Positions 46,826 through 55,212 of a stretch of DNA of 64,000 nt are shown in pieces. The DNA lies in contig NZ_CP040753.1 in NCBI RefSeq assembly GCF_006064855.1, positions 1,674,001 to 1,738,000 on the forward strand. The letters are read 5' to 3'. Origin of the DNA: Sulfitobacter sp. BSw21498. GTDB lineage: Bacteria > Pseudomonadota > Alphaproteobacteria > Rhodobacterales > Rhodobacteraceae. Position numbers and translations under genes: made by a program. Below the pieces are notes generated by a model. The model was not told the DNA's origin. It searched no databases and was given only the letters and a program-made list of their open reading frames with translations. The stretch's first letter is position 1. The number at the start of each line of letters is the position of its first letter.

Positions 46826-47182
46826 ATGACAAACAGCCTCAGAAAAATCGGCGGCTCGGCTCGCTTTTCGGCAATTTCCATTCACAACGGCCAAGTGCAT
46901 CTTGCCGGTCAGGTTTCACAGTTGAAAGAGGGCGATATCGCGGTTCAGTCGCGCGACGTTTTTGCCAAGATCGATGAGCTTCTTGGTCAGGCTGGCACCA
47001 GCCGCGAGAACCTCATTTCGGTGCAAATTTGGCTTGCTGATATGGCCGATTACGCCGGGATGAACGCGGTCTGGGACGATTGGGTCTCGTCCGTTGTGCC
47101 GCCAACCCGTGTCTGCGTCGAAGCACGCATGGCGCAGCCGCATTATCTTATAGAGGTGCTGGCCATCGCCGCGGAGGAATAA
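46826..47182 (+). CDS. RidA-family enamine/imine deaminase
   Basis: 118-residue trimeric RidA (YjgF/YER057c/UK114) protein. Residues in the VCVEARMAQPHYLIEVLAIA end include the conserved Arg and Glu that hydrolyse 2-aminoacrylate-type enamines and imines. ATG 46826 is preceded by AAGGAAC. It is divergent from lysR and adjacent to the cluster of aldehyde dehydrogenase, M19 protein, BCCT carrier and unknowns. This suggests that the pathway makes an enamine or imine intermediate. A terminator-like hairpin follows at 47300. Confidence 0.9.
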   Translation: MTNSLRKIGGSARFSAISIHNGQVHLAGQVSQLKEGDIAVQSRDVFAKIDELLGQAGTSRENLISVQIWLADMADYAGMNAVWDDWVSSVVPPTRVCVEARMAQPHYLIEVLAIAAEE

Positions 47183-47299
47183 CGCTCGGTGCCCGCGCCA
47201 TTCTGACCGTGCTATTCGACAACACCCTCAAACAGGCGGCGGATCACATCGCCTTTCGCAAGGCGGTCATGGCCGCTTGTGGATACTGTTGAGCGAGCT

Positions 47300-47343
47300 G
47301 GTGGGCGGCCCCTGAACTTCACTCAGGTTTCAGTCCGCCCACC
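47300..47343 (+). terminator. Terminator-like hairpin after ridA
   Basis: GGTGGGCGG (47300-47308) and CCGCCCACC (47335-47343) pair perfectly, and the loop contains an inner CCTGA/TCAGG pairing. There is no T-run. Confidence 0.45.
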
Positions 47344-47369
47344 CGATGGGGTTGGCGCTCGGCAGATAT

Positions 47370-47384
47370 GTTCCTATAATGTTC
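47370..47384 (+). promoter_or_regulatory. LexA SOS box (GTTC-N7-GTTC)
   Basis: GTTC at 47370-47373 and GTTC at 47381-47384 with seven bases between, the direct-repeat LexA site of alphaproteobacteria, 24 bases before the dinB-like ATG. Confidence 0.8.
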
Positions 47385-47407
47385 TTGTGATTATAGAGTA
47401 GCATCAA

Positions 47408-48754
47408 ATGACGTATCAGTTTCGAGGCCAAACCCACGCAGTGGAACGGCTATACCTTGATTTCGATAGCTTTTTTGCGACGGCAGAGCAGCATTTCAAT
47501 CCCGACCTGCGCGGCAAGCCTGTGGGGGTGATCCCGCTCGATTCGCCTCATACGGGCTGCATTGCAATCAGCCGCGAGGCAAAGGCGCTCGGGCTAAAGT
47601 CTATGGCAAAAATGTCAGAGGCGCGGGCATTGATCCCTGACATGATTTTTGTCGTCGCGCGGCATGATGTCTATGTACGCCTGCACAATCGCATTTTGGA
47701 GGTCATAGAGACCTGCCTGCCCGTGGCCAAGGTCCGGTCGATTGACGAGGTGGTCTGCCATCTGCTGCCCAGTGAGGCACGCGAGGGCGAAGCTCTGGCG
47801 CGCCGCATCAAACGGGCCTTGGCGGCGAATTTCAGCGATTTGCTGACGTGCTCTATCGGGATGGCCCCCACTGAAACGCTGGCTAAGATCGGGGCCGAAA
47901 TGAACAAGCCGGATGGTTTCGCCCTGATCGAAGCCACTGCGCTACCGGATCAGTTGGCGCATTTGGCACTGCGAAAGTTGCCCGGAATTTCACAGGGCAT
48001 GGAGGCACGTCTGAACGCCGCCGGTATTTCGGATTTTGAGGGGCTTTGGCGTCTTGCCCCGAAACAGGCGCGTGCGATTTGGGGCAGCGTCGAGGGAGAG
48101 CGGTTCTGGTGCGAGCTTCATGGCACGCATGCGGAACGCCCAGCCACGGTTAAGCGCATGTTTGGGCACAGCCGGATGTTGCCGGCAGATTGGCGTAACC
48201 CCGATAAGCTGCGCGAATGTGCGCAGCAACTCACGATCAGCGCAGGCCGTCGGCTGCGGCGCGCTAATCTGCGAGCAACCAAGCTGTCGCTGGGTTTTCG
48301 CGGCGGGGAGCGACCGATGTCACGCACAGGCAAAGCCGACCTTCGTTGGGGGTGGGAAGCGCAATTTCTCCCTGCGCGGGACGATCACCGTTTTCTCACT
48401 GCGCTTAACGAAGCGCTGACCGCTGCGCGTGCCGCCCTACCCTTCCGGCCAAGATCGGTCAGTGTGATGTTGCATGGATTGGTAAGCGATGAGAACATGA
48501 CCGAGGATCTTTTCAGCGACCACGACACCGGCAATGGCACAATGCGTGATGAACAAAACCGCTGGGAGGACGTGAGCGATGTCATGGACAGATTGCGTGC
48601 GACCCATGGGCCGGATGCGATTTCACTCGGCCCGCGCAGCCCCGTGCCGGGCGGCTATCTGGGTGCCAAAATCGCCTTTGGTCGGATTCCGGATCAAGCT
48701 GATTTTGGCGATGCGCCCGTTTCGGACCACGACACACATTTTTGCAGTTTCTGA
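47408..48754 (+). CDS. Y-family DNA polymerase (DinB/UmuC-like)
   Basis: Translesion polymerase of 448 residues. The palm acidic residues are present: D18 in LYLDFDSFFA and D113-E114 in RSIDEV, so it should be catalytically active, unlike ImuB. LRKLPGISQGMEARLNAAG is the helix-hairpin-helix thumb region. It has an SOS box upstream, implying LexA control. The next gene's ATG overlaps its stop (TGATG), so a small protein is co-expressed. The C-terminal extension lacks an obvious clamp-binding motif I can identify. Confidence 0.9.
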   Translation: MTYQFRGQTHAVERLYLDFDSFFATAEQHFNPDLRGKPVGVIPLDSPHTGCIAISREAKALGLKSMAKMSEARALIPDMIFVVARHDVYVRLHNRILEVIETCLPVAKVRSIDEVVCHLLPSEAREGEALARRIKRALAANFSDLLTCSIGMAPTETLAKIGAEMNKPDGFALIEATALPDQLAHLALRKLPGISQGMEARLNAAGISDFEGLWRLAPKQARAIWGSVEGERFWCELHGTHAERPATVKRMFGHSRMLPADWRNPDKLRECAQQLTISAGRRLRRANLRATKLSLGFRGGERPMSRTGKADLRWGWEAQFLPARDDHRFLTALNEALTAARAALPFRPRSVSVMLHGLVSDENMTEDLFSDHDTGNGTMRDEQNRWEDVSDVMDRLRATHGPDAISLGPRSPVPGGYLGAKIAFGRIPDQADFGDAPVSDHDTHFCSF

Positions 48755-49074
48755 TGGCCGGTAAAGCCTATCCCGTGACCCCGGACGGTCGTTATTTTCT
48801 GGTGAAGGACCGCTTGTGGCGCTGCACCGACCCTGCCCTTTCCGAGGCGGAACGCACTGCGCAGGTAAAGCGGCTTATGCAGGCGCGGTCTTTGGTAAAA
48901 ACAGCAAAATCCGATGATGAATTGAGAGAGGCGCGCAAGCAGGTGCAGGCGGCAAAGGTTGCGCTCGGCGAACGGGGGCCGGTCTGGTGGGACGACGGCG
49001 CGCCGGACGTGAACCGTCACCACCCCAAGAATACGCCCTATGCTGATTGGTGGCGCAGCCTTCCGAGCGACTAA
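48754..49074 (+). CDS. Conserved small protein co-expressed with the Y-family polymerase
   Basis: 106 residues starting MAGKAYPVTPDGRYFLVKDR, with a helical middle and the end DVNRHHPKNTPYADWWRSL. The ATG shares a base with the polymerase stop codon, so it is translationally coupled and probably LexA-controlled. Charged and soluble. I recognise it only as a family often found beside roseobacter dinB-like genes. No function is known to me. Confidence 0.75.
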   Translation: MAGKAYPVTPDGRYFLVKDRLWRCTDPALSEAERTAQVKRLMQARSLVKTAKSDDELREARKQVQAAKVALGERGPVWWDDGAPDVNRHHPKNTPYADWWRSLPSD

Positions 49075-49346
49075 CGCGTGTCCTTAACGATGGCGATGCG
49101 GTAGATTCCGCTAAGGTCCTTGGTGTCGACCGGCGTGCCACCTTGCTTGATCAATATTGCACCCTCGTCGGCCAGCTTAATCGCCTGCTCGCGTATAGGA
49201 TCCATCAAAGGCCGCCACGCCGCCTCGTCCTGCCCTCCAAGATGGCGGGCAACTTCGGAGGGGCAAATCGTCTTATCCGCGCCTCGTGCTGCGGCGAGGT
49301 CAACAATAGCGGCGGCAATACCCGCGGGATCTGCAAAGGGCTTCAT
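49071..49346 (-). CDS. DUF3253 protein
   Basis: 91-codon gene (90 residues) convergent with the small SOS gene, overlapping it by four bases at the 3' ends. MKPFADPAGIAAAIVDLAA and TICPSEVARHLGGQDEAAWRP resemble a winged-helix DUF3253 domain (S/T-PSEVAR). The ATG at 49346 is preferred to the earlier frame start. Its role is unknown; it could be a small DNA-binding protein. Confidence 0.78.
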   Translation of the reverse strand: MKPFADPAGIAAAIVDLAAARGADKTICPSEVARHLGGQDEAAWRPLMDPIREQAIKLADEGAILIKQGGTPVDTKDLSGIYRIAIVKDTR

Positions 49347-49612
49347 GCGGTCAACCTTCCGTAGCCTCGATGCACAGTCCATCGCGTAAAGCCCAATCCG
49401 ACAGCCCTGTCTTCATACCACCCCATCTGCGGATCGCGCGTTCATTTGAAGACCTTATTGCCCCAATATACACGCAAATTAATGTTCATATACCCTGTGT
49501 GTAACCACTGACGCTGCGCTCAGATATTGAAAGTCATGCGTCTCAGAACCAAAAATGGCACGCTTTTCAGCGCGCCATTCAGAACGTCGTTTATCAGATT
49601 GAGAGCGTCTTC

Positions 49613-49807
49613 TTATTCGGTGCCCGAGACCTTTTTGACACCTTTGACGGCCAATCGGCCCGCGCCAACAGTGCCTTTGACCGCAGTTTTAGCGACGAAA
49701 CCAGTTGCCCCCACGGTGTTGTCTACGACTTGTTCGGTGGAACAGGCCGAGAGGCTTGCCAGTGCGCCGATCATTGCGGCGATAAGTACTACTTTTGCAT
49801 TCAACAT
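49613..49807 (-). CDS. Small outer-membrane lipoprotein
   Basis: 64 residues with a lipoprotein signal: hydrophobic segment VVLIAAMIGALASLSAC, with the lipobox LSAC and acylated Cys. The mature part is rich in Gly, Val and Lys (AVKGTVGAGRLAVKGVKKV), two imperfect repeats of TVGAxxxAVKG type. It is divergent from a LysR gene. Function unknown; probably a small envelope protein. Confidence 0.72.
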   Translation of the reverse strand: MLNAKVVLIAAMIGALASLSACSTEQVVDNTVGATGFVAKTAVKGTVGAGRLAVKGVKKVSGTE

Positions 49808-50010
49808 ACTCAGTTTCCTTTTGTGCATCAGGCCTTGGCCTGTCCTTCAAAGCGACCCCCCGGAAAGGAAGCGGCAGCAGCAGCTACCCTTTGGGCTCGA
49901 ATACCCGAATCTCCGTTCTTCGCCTTGCTGACATCTACATAAGGACTTTTATGCCATTCTAATAACGAATAAGAATGATGTTTGAGGCAAGTTTAGCTTA
50001 TGGATTGGCG

Positions 50011-50940
50011 ATGGATATTACCCTGATCAAAACGTTCCTTGAGGTTGCCAACACAGGTTCGTTCGTTGCCGCGAGAGATCGGCTTTTTGTAACGCAATCG
50101 GCCATCAGCCTGCGCATTCAGCGTCTCGAGGATAGTTTGGGGCACCAGCTGTTCATCCGATCCAAGGCGGGTGCAGTCTTGACGGCCGAGGGTCAACAGT
50201 TCGAGCCCTATGCGCTGAGCCTTTTGAAAATCTGGGAGGAAGCGCGGCAGAAAATCTCCATCCCGCATGGGTATTCGCGCGCCCTCAGTATCGGCGCGCA
50301 ATATTCGCTTTGGCCGGGCTTGGGCTTTCGCTGGCTCGATGCGCTACAAACAAGGATGCCCGAGCTTAGTGTGCATGGCGAGGTTGGCATGCCAGACCGC
50401 ATCACACGATTTCTTGTTGAGGGCGTGGTTCAGGCAGCACTCTTATACACGCCCCAGCTTCGGCCCGGCCTGATCGTTGAACCGGCATTGGACGATGAGT
50501 TGATCCTTGTTGCCTCTTATCCCAACGCGACACTGGAAAACCTTGACGGGTATGTTGCCGTGGATTGGGGACCAGAGTTCACCCACGCGCTTGCGATTGC
50601 TCTCCCTCATCTTACGGATTCTGGCCAATCACTGGCGTTGGGTGCCTTGGCGATGGAGTATATCGTCAACCGGCATGCGGCTGGTTTCTTGCCCGCCAGA
50701 TCGGTCAGGCGCTATTTGAACGAAGAAAAGCTTTACATTGTGGCGGACGCGCCACGGTTTCATTACCCTTCTTGGATCGTTTGGCGCGAGGACATTGATG
50801 CTGATCTAGCCGAGTTGGCCCGCACGACATTGAAGGCCGTCGTGCATGCGGCTGAAAAAGATCAGGAATATCTCGTAGACGAATTATCCGCCATGGAGGA
50901 TTATGAACCGGTGCTACCTCCCCAAATTACAAACGACTAA
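50011..50940 (+). CDS. LysR-family regulator
   Basis: 309-residue regulator beginning MDITLIKTFLEVANTGSFVA with a standard HTH (RLFVTQSAISLRIQRLEDSLG) and effector domain. ATG 50011 is preferred to 49975 because the HTH starts directly. No clearly regulated neighbour is in operon with it; the divergent lipoprotein gene and the downstream DUF481 gene are the closest candidates. The inducer is unknown. Confidence 0.87.
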   Translation: MDITLIKTFLEVANTGSFVAARDRLFVTQSAISLRIQRLEDSLGHQLFIRSKAGAVLTAEGQQFEPYALSLLKIWEEARQKISIPHGYSRALSIGAQYSLWPGLGFRWLDALQTRMPELSVHGEVGMPDRITRFLVEGVVQAALLYTPQLRPGLIVEPALDDELILVASYPNATLENLDGYVAVDWGPEFTHALAIALPHLTDSGQSLALGALAMEYIVNRHAAGFLPARSVRRYLNEEKLYIVADAPRFHYPSWIVWREDIDADLAELARTTLKAVVHAAEKDQEYLVDELSAMEDYEPVLPPQITND

Positions 50941-51066
50941 TTATCGTTTTATGTATAACTAAATTGAATTATCCTCACCTTAACTGTGGCGTTAAACCCT
51001 GATCCAGCAGAGATGCTTTCGGACCATTCCCGGTTCGGATCACTTCTTTTGGGGAAGGATTGACCC

Positions 51067-51921
51067 ATGAACACTCTCGCAAAATTTGCCACAGTTTCCA
51101 CTCTGGCGCTGATCATTGCTGCACCTGTATCAGCCCAAAGCACATTGACCGGCGTAACCGGTTTGAATGACCAAATCGACGATATCACAACCGAAGTCGA
51201 GCGCGACCAGCGTCGCGGTCAAGACGCGGATCGCTTTGGCGCAAATGGCGTGGCCCAAGGCTGGCGCGGTTCGTTTGCGCTCTCTGCGTCCGGTACATCC
51301 GGCAACACCGACAACGGTGAATTGGCAGGCGCTGGCCGGCTGACCTACGGTATTGGCGACTGGAACCACCTTGTCGGGTTCGCCGTGGAATACGGCGAAG
51401 CCAATGGCATTAAGAACGAAGAAAAGTTCTTTGGCACATATGAAGCCAGCCGTTACTTCACACCGGAATTCTACATGTTCGGGATTGGCCGCTTCCAGTA
51501 TGATGGCCTGCTAACCGACAACACCGGCGCGATTATCCCCGGCACAGAAACCGATGCCTTCCTTGGCTTTGGCCCCGGCTACCGGGTCTTGAACGAACCT
51601 GACCACACATGGCGTGTCCAAGCAGGCCCCGGTGCGCGTTACTACAAAGACGCAGCTGGCGTATCTGATACTGAATTCGGATTTATTGTGTCTTCGCGCT
51701 ATTTCTACGCTTTGACAGATACGGTTTCTTTCACCAATGACACCGACATTCTTGGATCGGATGCAAACACGATCTTCTCGAACGATGCAGGCATCAACTA
51801 CAAGATGTCGAACAATCTGTCGACACGCGTGAGCTATCGCACAGACTACAACACCGACCCGTCTGCCGGTCTCAAATCGACCGACAATACCCTGGGCGTT
51901 TCGCTGGTCCTGGGCTTCTAA
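51067..51921 (+). CDS. DUF481 outer-membrane beta-barrel protein
   Basis: 284 residues with a signal peptide (LAKFATVSTLALIIAAPVSA, cleavage near residue 23). GWRGSFALSASGTSGNTDNG starts the DUF481/YdiY barrel; aromatic strand pairs recur to the C-terminal LGVSLVLGF, the phenylalanine-ended sorting strand. It follows a LysR gene by 126 bases with a GGGGAAGGA site. Two hairpins after the stop suggest efficient termination. Salt- or stress-induced members are known, but the role here is not clear. Confidence 0.85.
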   Translation: MNTLAKFATVSTLALIIAAPVSAQSTLTGVTGLNDQIDDITTEVERDQRRGQDADRFGANGVAQGWRGSFALSASGTSGNTDNGELAGAGRLTYGIGDWNHLVGFAVEYGEANGIKNEEKFFGTYEASRYFTPEFYMFGIGRFQYDGLLTDNTGAIIPGTETDAFLGFGPGYRVLNEPDHTWRVQAGPGARYYKDAAGVSDTEFGFIVSSRYFYALTDTVSFTNDTDILGSDANTIFSNDAGINYKMSNNLSTRVSYRTDYNTDPSAGLKSTDNTLGVSLVLGF

Positions 51922-51933
51922 AACCAGGCTAGA

Positions 51934-51966
51934 CCTTCGGTAGGTTTCACCTCGTACTACCGAAGG
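51934..51966 (+). terminator. Terminator hairpin after DUF481 gene
   Basis: CCTTCGGTAG (51934-51943) pairs perfectly with CTACCGAAGG (51957-51966), 12 bases after the stop; GTGCTTTG follows. Confidence 0.65.
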
Positions 51967-51973
51967 GTGCTTT

Positions 51974-52005
51974 GACCAGAGAATGGGGGAACCCTTTCTC
52001 TGGTC
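51974..52005 (+). terminator. Second hairpin after DUF481 gene
   Basis: GACCAGAGA (51974-51982) and TCTCTGGTC (51997-52005) pair perfectly with an inner GGG/CCC; TATTTC follows. Tandem terminators may insulate the tct operon, which converges from the right. Confidence 0.6.
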
Positions 52006-52067
52006 TATTTCAGGCTGTTGCGAAATCCTGTCAAACAGGCACGAGCACGCACATGTTATACCGCTTA

Positions 52068-53561
52068 TCAGACGCCCTTCACCCGCAGGCGCAGCGCGCG
52101 GATACCCGGCAACAGAACCAGCAAGACCGCAACGATCAGAAGCCCCAATGTCATCGGACGCTCCCAAATGAAAGATAGCCCGCCATAAAGCTGCATTGAA
52201 CGGGCAAAATTGTCTTCCATCATGCCGCCCAGGATAAAGCCGATGAGCAAGGGTGGCAGCGGAAAATTCGCGAATTTCAGCGCAATGCCGCAGACCCCAA
52301 AGGCGACCAGCAGCAGCAATTCGGTAGCGTTGTTTTGGCCTATATACGCGCCCATCAAAGTGAAAAACAAAATGAACGGGATCAGATAATTGCGCGGGAT
52401 TGCGAGGACCTTGGCGATATAGGGGATCAGCGGCAGGTTCAGGATCAACAAGACGAAATTACCGATGAACATGGACATGATGACAGCCCAGAAAATCTGC
52501 GGCTCGTCGATCATAAGGCGTGGCCCCGGTGTGACGTTCAGCGCGATCAACGCACCCAGCAGAATGGCCGTCGTGCCAGACCCCGGGATACCAAGCGTAA
52601 GCAATGGCACGAACGATCCGGTACACGCGGCGTTGTTGGCGGTTTCGGGTGCAGCAAGACCTTTGATCGACCCTTTGCCGAATTCGTCCTGCTCGTGTTT
52701 TGGCGCGATATTACGCTCGACGGCGTAGCCCAAGAACGAAGCGATCGTCGCCCCAGCCCCTGGCAGAACACCGATGAAAAACCCCTGAACGGATTGGCGA
52801 CCGATGACAGGTGCTATGGCGCGCGCCTCTGCGCGGGTAATGCGCAAATCTTTGATTTCGCCACCGCTGTCGCCCATGTTCTTAGGCTTGAGTACAAGAA
52901 ATATCGCTTCTGGCAGGGCAAACATCGCCATCGCCAAGGTGACAAATCCGAACCCCGACTGTAGCTCCATCATGCCGCCGGTAAAGCGGGGCATGTTGAA
53001 CAACGACCCAAGACCGACGGTTGCCATCATCAGACCCAGCACCGTCATCAGCAACGCTTTGGCGACCTGACCGTTTCCTGCAAAGGCCGCGATGGCCGAC
53101 AGTCCGACGACCATCAGTCCGAAGTATTCGGCAGAGTGGAACAGCAGCGCGACAGAGCTTAGCATCGGGGCAAAAATCATCAGCAATATAGCACCGACCG
53201 TGCCGCCCGCGAAACTGGCGATGGCCGCGATCGTCAGCGCCTTGCCCGCTTTGCCCTGCATCGCCATCGGATAGCCGTCAAAGCTGGAGGCAACGGTCCC
53301 TGCGACACCGGGCGCATTAAGCAGGATTGACGATGTCGACCCGCCAAAGATCGCGCCGTAATACACCCCTGCGAGCAGGATCAGCGCAGCGGATGGATCA
53401 CCCAGTGAAATGGCAATCGGGATCATGATCGCGATGATCGACATCGGCCCGAGACCCGGCAGCATGCCAATGAACGTGCCGATCAGACAGCCGCCAATGA
53501 CCATCGCAAGGTTTTGGACAGACAGAGCCGTTTGCAGGCCAATCAGTATTCCTTCGAGCAT
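52068..53561 (-). CDS. tctA: Tripartite tricarboxylate transporter large permease
   Basis: 497-residue inner-membrane protein with about twelve helices. GTFIGMLPGLGPMSIIAIM and GVLPGAGATIASFLGYAVE are the two conserved TctA repeats. It ends the tctC-tctB-tctA operon and starts four bases after tctB stops. It imports a citrate- or carboxylate-type compound with TctB and TctC. Which acid cannot be told from the sequence. Confidence 0.93.
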   Translation of the reverse strand: MLEGILIGLQTALSVQNLAMVIGGCLIGTFIGMLPGLGPMSIIAIMIPIAISLGDPSAALILLAGVYYGAIFGGSTSSILLNAPGVAGTVASSFDGYPMAMQGKAGKALTIAAIASFAGGTVGAILLMIFAPMLSSVALLFHSAEYFGLMVVGLSAIAAFAGNGQVAKALLMTVLGLMMATVGLGSLFNMPRFTGGMMELQSGFGFVTLAMAMFALPEAIFLVLKPKNMGDSGGEIKDLRITRAEARAIAPVIGRQSVQGFFIGVLPGAGATIASFLGYAVERNIAPKHEQDEFGKGSIKGLAAPETANNAACTGSFVPLLTLGIPGSGTTAILLGALIALNVTPGPRLMIDEPQIFWAVIMSMFIGNFVLLILNLPLIPYIAKVLAIPRNYLIPFILFFTLMGAYIGQNNATELLLLVAFGVCGIALKFANFPLPPLLIGFILGGMMEDNFARSMQLYGGLSFIWERPMTLGLLIVAVLLVLLPGIRALRLRVKGV

Positions 53562-53565
53562 GCGG

Positions 53566-54048
53566 TCAGTTCCCCAAGAAGAATGGCAATGGGCGCAGAA
53601 AAATCCCGAGGATTTCCTGCACTAGATACCAGATGGTCCCCGCCGTCAGCAGCGACACAGGGATCATCACATGCCATCTGCGTTCACCCAAGATGAACGA
53701 TCCGGCGACCAGAAAGGCGGTGGTTGATCCAAGAAACCCCAACGGGCGCAGGCACAGCGCATAGGCCACCATCAACGCCAGCATCAAGACCGCCTGCCCG
53801 AGCTTGTAATCCGTCAGACGGCGGTGATCGATCTCGCCGATCACTTGCTCTCCCTTTTCAAGGCCAAGCAGAATGACGAGCGACAGCACAGTGCCGAGTA
53901 TCGACAGGATTTTCGGGAACGAGCTGGGCCAAACTGGTTTGCGCTGCATAAAAGGCGCCAAATTGGCGTCCATCGTGAACCACGCGACGTAGCCATAAAG
54001 TAAACAAGTGCTCAACAGAACAAGAGCGATCCAACGATCCAAGGCCAT
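53566..54048 (-). CDS. tctB: Tripartite tricarboxylate transporter small permease
   Basis: 160-residue protein with four helices, for example WIALVLLSTCLLYGYVAWF and GQAVLMLALMVAYALCLRPL; the RPLGFLGST segment is typical of TctB. It follows a strong hairpin after tctC and precedes tctA by four bases. It acts with TctA in the inner membrane. Confidence 0.87.
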   Translation of the reverse strand: MALDRWIALVLLSTCLLYGYVAWFTMDANLAPFMQRKPVWPSSFPKILSILGTVLSLVILLGLEKGEQVIGEIDHRRLTDYKLGQAVLMLALMVAYALCLRPLGFLGSTTAFLVAGSFILGERRWHVMIPVSLLTAGTIWYLVQEILGIFLRPLPFFLGN

Positions 54049-54077
54049 GCGACCAACCCCCCCAAATTTAAAAAGTT

Positions 54078-54112
54078 AAAGCGGGCGGCGCAGCCTATGC
54101 GCCGCCCGCTTT
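54078..54112 (-). terminator. Strong hairpin between tctC and tctB
   Basis: A 15-base perfect stem (54078-54092 with 54098-54112) and a 5-base loop; on the minus strand it is followed by AACTTTTT. It lies inside the operon, so it is likely a partial terminator or an mRNA 3'-end stabiliser that raises tctC relative to tctBA. Confidence 0.8.
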
Positions 54113-54119
54113 ATTAGGC

Positions 54120-55106
54120 TTACAAGAAGCCTAGTTGGCGCATCAGATCACCGATAACCTGCTCTTGGTTGTCAAGGAATGTCCGGAAATCGTCGCCGGG
54201 GTTGTGGATGTTGACCCAACCGTTGCGGGCGCGCACGGCCTCCCATTCTTCGGTGTCATACATCTTTTTGATCACATCCTGATAGGCCGCTAGATCTTCT
54301 GCTGGAAGACCCGGTGCTGCAAAGAAGCCGCGCCAGTTGACGAACGTCGTGTCGATGCCTTGCTCCATCATCGTCATCGACTCTGGCGACGCCGGCACGC
54401 GTTCTGGGGATGTAACGCCGATGATCTTAATTTCGCCCGCTTCGGACAGATCAATCGCCTCGGAGAGACCCGTGGACAGCGCCTTGATCTCACCCGATAG
54501 CAACGCTGCCATCGCGGTGCCGCCTGCATCATAGGGGATGTAGTTCACATCGAGCGCATCGCGCCCGGCTGCTTGCATCACCATTGCCGCAACAACGTGA
54601 TCAAGGCCGCCGGGAACAGACCCGCCACCGATGGGCGTGCCAGCAGCGTCCGCGTCATAGGCCGCGAGGAAGTCTTCCATCGAGTTGATCGGGCTGTCTT
54701 TGCCAACCACGAGGGCCGCATAATCGCCGATCGTCCCCGACACCAACGTCAGATCGCGGTAGGTCTGCGAAATCTCACCCGTCAGGCCACGGATGACTAG
54801 CGGGGTCGAATTGACCATCAGCGTGCCATAGTTACTCTCGGCGTTTTCGATCAGATACGCGATCGCTGTTCCGCCGCCCCCACCCGACATGTTCTCGTAG
54901 GACGCAGCACCAATAAGCCCGGATTCCGTCAGAGCTTCCCCCGTGCCGCGTGCTGTTCCATCCCAACCGCCGCCAGCACCGCCGGGAACCAGGAAATGGA
55001 TGCTGTCGAGCACTTGGTGACTGTCCGCAAATGCAGACGTTCCAAAACCAAGCGTCGCGACAGCCGTCGCGATCAGGGCACGACGGCCCATCTTAAAAGT
55101 TGTCAT
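54120..55106 (-). CDS. tctC: Tripartite tricarboxylate transporter solute-binding protein
   Basis: 328-residue periplasmic binding protein. The signal peptide spans about residues 1-28 (RRALIATAVATLGFGTSAFA). HFLVPGGAGGGWDGTARGTG is the TctC/Bug signature around the carboxylate-binding loop. ATG 55106 is chosen since the signal follows directly and longer frames add no recognised sequence. It is the first gene of the operon, divergent from tctD, and its promoter region carries repeated TGTC/GACA half-sites. Confidence 0.92.
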   Translation of the reverse strand: MTTFKMGRRALIATAVATLGFGTSAFADSHQVLDSIHFLVPGGAGGGWDGTARGTGEALTESGLIGAASYENMSGGGGGTAIAYLIENAESNYGTLMVNSTPLVIRGLTGEISQTYRDLTLVSGTIGDYAALVVGKDSPINSMEDFLAAYDADAAGTPIGGGSVPGGLDHVVAAMVMQAAGRDALDVNYIPYDAGGTAMAALLSGEIKALSTGLSEAIDLSEAGEIKIIGVTSPERVPASPESMTMMEQGIDTTFVNWRGFFAAPGLPAEDLAAYQDVIKKMYDTEEWEAVRARNGWVNIHNPGDDFRTFLDNQEQVIGDLMRQLGFL

Positions 55107-55144
55107 TGTCTTCTCCCTTTTGATAGCCGTTCTCCCTACGGCTC

Positions 55145-55186
55145 TGTCGGACGAGACAATCACATCAACCTGACATAGACCTGTCA
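55145..55186. promoter_or_regulatory. TGTC/GACA repeats in the tctC-tctD gap
   Basis: TGTC-N6-GACA at 55145-55158 and TGACA-N6-TGTCA at 55171-55186. Two dyads with the same half-site lie in the 106-base divergent gap, as expected for an OmpR-family regulator such as TctD. Confidence 0.4.
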
Positions 55187-55212
55187 TCAGCCTTCTAAAG
55201 GACAAAGAGCGC

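Noticed and set aside
52006..52060. CTGTTGCGAAAT stretch resembling the end of an insertion sequence
   Set aside because: Too short, with no partner inverted repeat or transposase nearby.
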